Origin: Caldifarciminota bacterium | GTDB taxonomy: Bacteria > Hydrothermota > Hydrothermia > UBA1063 > CAJXJZ01 | Reading direction: 5' to 3' | DNA length: 16,466 bases | NCBI GenBank assembly: GCA_027033555.1 | Contig: JALVLE010000053.1 | Coordinates: 1-16,466, forward strand | In this document: piece after piece, positions 14,912-16,466 of the stretch | Position numbering within the stretch: the first letter of the stretch is position 1 | How the letters are laid out: every line of letters starts with the position of its first letter | Made by a program: the position numbers and the translations under genes | The notes under the pieces: generated by a model | What the model saw: the letters and a program-made list of their open reading frames with translations, nothing else | What the model was told of the DNA's origin: nothing | Databases searched by the model: none

Positions 14912-16064
14912 AATTTAAAAGCTCCTTTATTGTTACATTGAGTGAAGGTGTATCCATAGCCTTTAATACTGGTTTTATTATTTTTTCAAGGTTTTTGTTC
15001 TGAGTGTTGGTAAATCTCACCAGACCCAGCTCCTTAAGTAAATCTTTCAATCGGAGTTTTTCAGGGCTTACAGTGGGGATAACGCTTTTGCCATCCTGGA
15101 GAAAGGTTAAGAGGGAACGTTCATAAAGCTTTTCCAGGGAGTATATAATAACAGGTTTCTTGACCTTTAATGTTTTTGAAAGCTCCCCTATGGTGGTGGC
15201 GCCCTTTACCACATAGTTTTTCAATAGTACAAGCATTATAGAAAGATAGAGGGCGTCTTCATTTTGTACCTCGCAAAATCCCTCAAGTATGTGAACAAGC
15301 TCTGCTCCCAGAAGTGCAATTAGCCAGGAAAAGTAGATCCATATAAGGAACATGGGAAGTACACCAATTGCTCCGTAAATATAAGGAATGAGACTAAAAT
15401 GCTCTATGTAGTAGTCAAATAAGTACTTGGATAACTCCCACAAAAAACCTGCTAACAATGCTGCTATTAACGCGTTTTTTACGGAAAAAGGAAAGCTTGG
15501 AAAAACATAATAGAGGATGAAAAATGCAAGGCTGGTTAATATCCATGGAAGAGCGACTTTGAAAAAACTGGTAAAAATGATGCTTGCCAGTATTTCTCTT
15601 CCCATTGTACTTTCTTTAACCTGTGAGGAAATATAGAGGGAAAGTACTATGAAGAGGGGAGAAAGAGTAATAAATGCCCAGTAGGATAAATATTTAATGT
15701 ATCTTGGAGCCTTCCTTTTTACTCTCCAGATTTCATGCAGAGAATCATCAACTGTCTCAAGAAGAAGTACAGAGAATATAACAACCCCGATAATTCCTAT
15801 AATTCCCAGCGAACTTGATTTGTGAATAAGGGAATTTACGAGGGACTGTATTCTGGTAACGTATTGTGGCATAAAGAGCTTTAGCAAAAGTGCATTGATG
15901 TCCTTTTGAAACCTTTCAAATTGACCGAACCTGGAGTAGAGGGAAAATACAAGTGTGCTTAATGGAATAAGGGAGAGAACAAAAGTGTAACTTAACGCAC
16001 TCGCTTTAAAAAATACTCTGTCGGACTCTATTTTTCTCCAGAATCTTTTTAAAAAATCAATCAA
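14901..16064 (-). CDS. YihY/BrkB family membrane protein with C-terminal helical domain
   Basis: This is an inner-membrane protein of the YihY (UPF0761) family, once mislabelled RNase BN. The N-terminus carries the family pattern FFKASALSYTFVLSLIPL (18-35), and six membrane segments are visible, near 20-45, 85-105, 122-147, 163-188, 197-215 and 226-254. The LLETVDDSLHEIW stretch (101-113) and YIYGAIG (228-234) are also conserved. At 387 residues it is about 100 longer than E. coli YihY; the extra C-terminal part (about 268-387) has a winged-helix-like run, ATTIGELSKTLKV then IYSLEKLYERSLL. The start is TTG, overlapping the preceding stop (TTGA); the first ATG further in would remove the first membrane segment. 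Its function is not firmly known in any organism. Confidence 0.87.
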   Translation of the reverse strand: MIDFLKRFWRKIESDRVFFKASALSYTFVLSLIPLSTLVFSLYSRFGQFERFQKDINALLLKLFMPQYVTRIQSLVNSLIHKSSSLGIIGIIGVVIFSVLLLETVDDSLHEIWRVKRKAPRYIKYLSYWAFITLSPLFIVLSLYISSQVKESTMGREILASIIFTSFFKVALPWILTSLAFFILYYVFPSFPFSVKNALIAALLAGFLWELSKYLFDYYIEHFSLIPYIYGAIGVLPMFLIWIYFSWLIALLGAELVHILEGFCEVQNEDALYLSIMLVLLKNYVVKGATTIGELSKTLKVKKPVIIYSLEKLYERSLLTFLQDGKSVIPTVSPEKLRLKDLLKELGLVRFTNTQNKNLEKIIKPVLKAMDTPSLNVTIKELLNYEQ

Positions 16065-16466
16065 ATTGTGAGATTCTTCTCAGTCTTTGCGTCAAAAACG
16101 TGGATTTTGCTTGTGTCCAATTTTACCGCAATCTTAGAACCAGTTTCAGGGGGTTCCTTGGGTTCCATTCTTACAATAAACTTATAATTTTCGGTGGATA
16201 AATACAGGAGAATCTCATTACCGAGGGTTTCATGAAAATCAACTGTTGCGACAATCTCTCCCACGCTCTGCACCTTCATATTTTCAGGTCTTATTCCCAG
16301 GATAACCTCTCTGGTGTCATGTAATTTTAACTTTTGTGCCTTATTTTCAGGTATTGCAACCTTAAAATCACTGGATACAAAATATAACGTTCCTTCTTTC
16401 TCTTCAAGTTTCCCTTCAAAGAAATTCATCGGAGGTGAACCAATAAAACCAGCAACAAACTTGTTT
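16061..16466 (-). CDS. sugar ABC transporter ATP-binding protein (MalK/UgpC type), C-terminal part
   Basis: The gene enters from the right edge and only its last 134 complete codons lie in the window. It is open to the edge, and the first residues NKFVAGFIGSPPMNFFEG are the highly conserved junction between the ATPase domain and the C-terminal OB/TOBE regulatory domain of MalK, UgpC and MsmK-like proteins. The rest shows the typical VILGIRPEN (about residues 54-62 counted from the internal Met at 16429). The ATPase motifs lie outside the window. Such proteins energise binding-protein-dependent uptake of sugars or glycerol phosphate; the partner permeases are not visible. It is the first gene of the minus-strand run and its TGA overlaps the TTG start of the YihY gene. 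Confidence 0.92.
   Translation of the reverse strand, partial: NKFVAGFIGSPPMNFFEGKLEEKEGTLYFVSSDFKVAIPENKAQKLKLHDTREVILGIRPENMKVQSVGEIVATVDFHETLGNEILLYLSTENYKFIVRMEPKEPPETGSKIAVKLDTSKIHVFDAKTEKNLTI

Overview
The window is a gene-dense, AT-rich bacterial chromosome segment with no rRNA, tRNA, CRISPR array or insertion sequence that I can see. Gene ends overlap or abut almost everywhere, several starts are TTG or GTG, and Shine-Dalgarno sites are often strong. Two-membrane features (a lipoprotein with a lipobox, a probable outer-membrane barrel, a secreted protein with a type IX-like C-terminal domain) and a Gld-type ABC cassette suggest a diderm related to the Fibrobacteres-Chlorobi-Bacteroidetes side of the tree, perhaps a thermophilic candidate phylum such as WOR-3/Hydrothermae. 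That placement is inference from gene content only.

Layout. Positions 1-672 (+) hold the end of rsmA (16S rRNA dimethyltransferase). It converges with, and overlaps by 15 bp, a very large minus-strand gene (to about 3846 or 3882) that fuses a complete diguanylate cyclase domain to a STAND/AAA-type ATPase and a long TPR array. A 66-102 bp divergent gap leads to a plus-strand operon: ABC ATPase, ABC-2 permease, GldG-like auxiliary protein and DUF4340 protein, with 4-bp overlaps or near-abutting ends. This is followed by a Gfo/Idh/MocA dehydrogenase and an unknown lipoprotein (to 9670).

From 9671 to the end everything is on the minus strand. In transcription order (right to left): the C-terminal part of a MalK/UgpC-type sugar ABC ATPase, a YihY/BrkB membrane protein, pyrF, a probable outer-membrane barrel protein, a 60-residue Flp-type pilin, a 621-residue secreted protein with a type IX-like C-terminal domain, a DUF1232 membrane protein and a SAM hydrolase (DUF62). 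A consensus promoter just before the pilin and a strong hairpin just after the secreted protein bracket those two genes as one likely transcription unit.

Most noteworthy: the GGDEF-ATPase-TPR sensor, in which a nucleotide-driven switch could control c-di-GMP synthesis; the Flp pilin paired with a type IX-like cargo protein; very short export signals lacking a basic N-region on two envelope proteins; and a candidate leaderless transcript for the lipoprotein.
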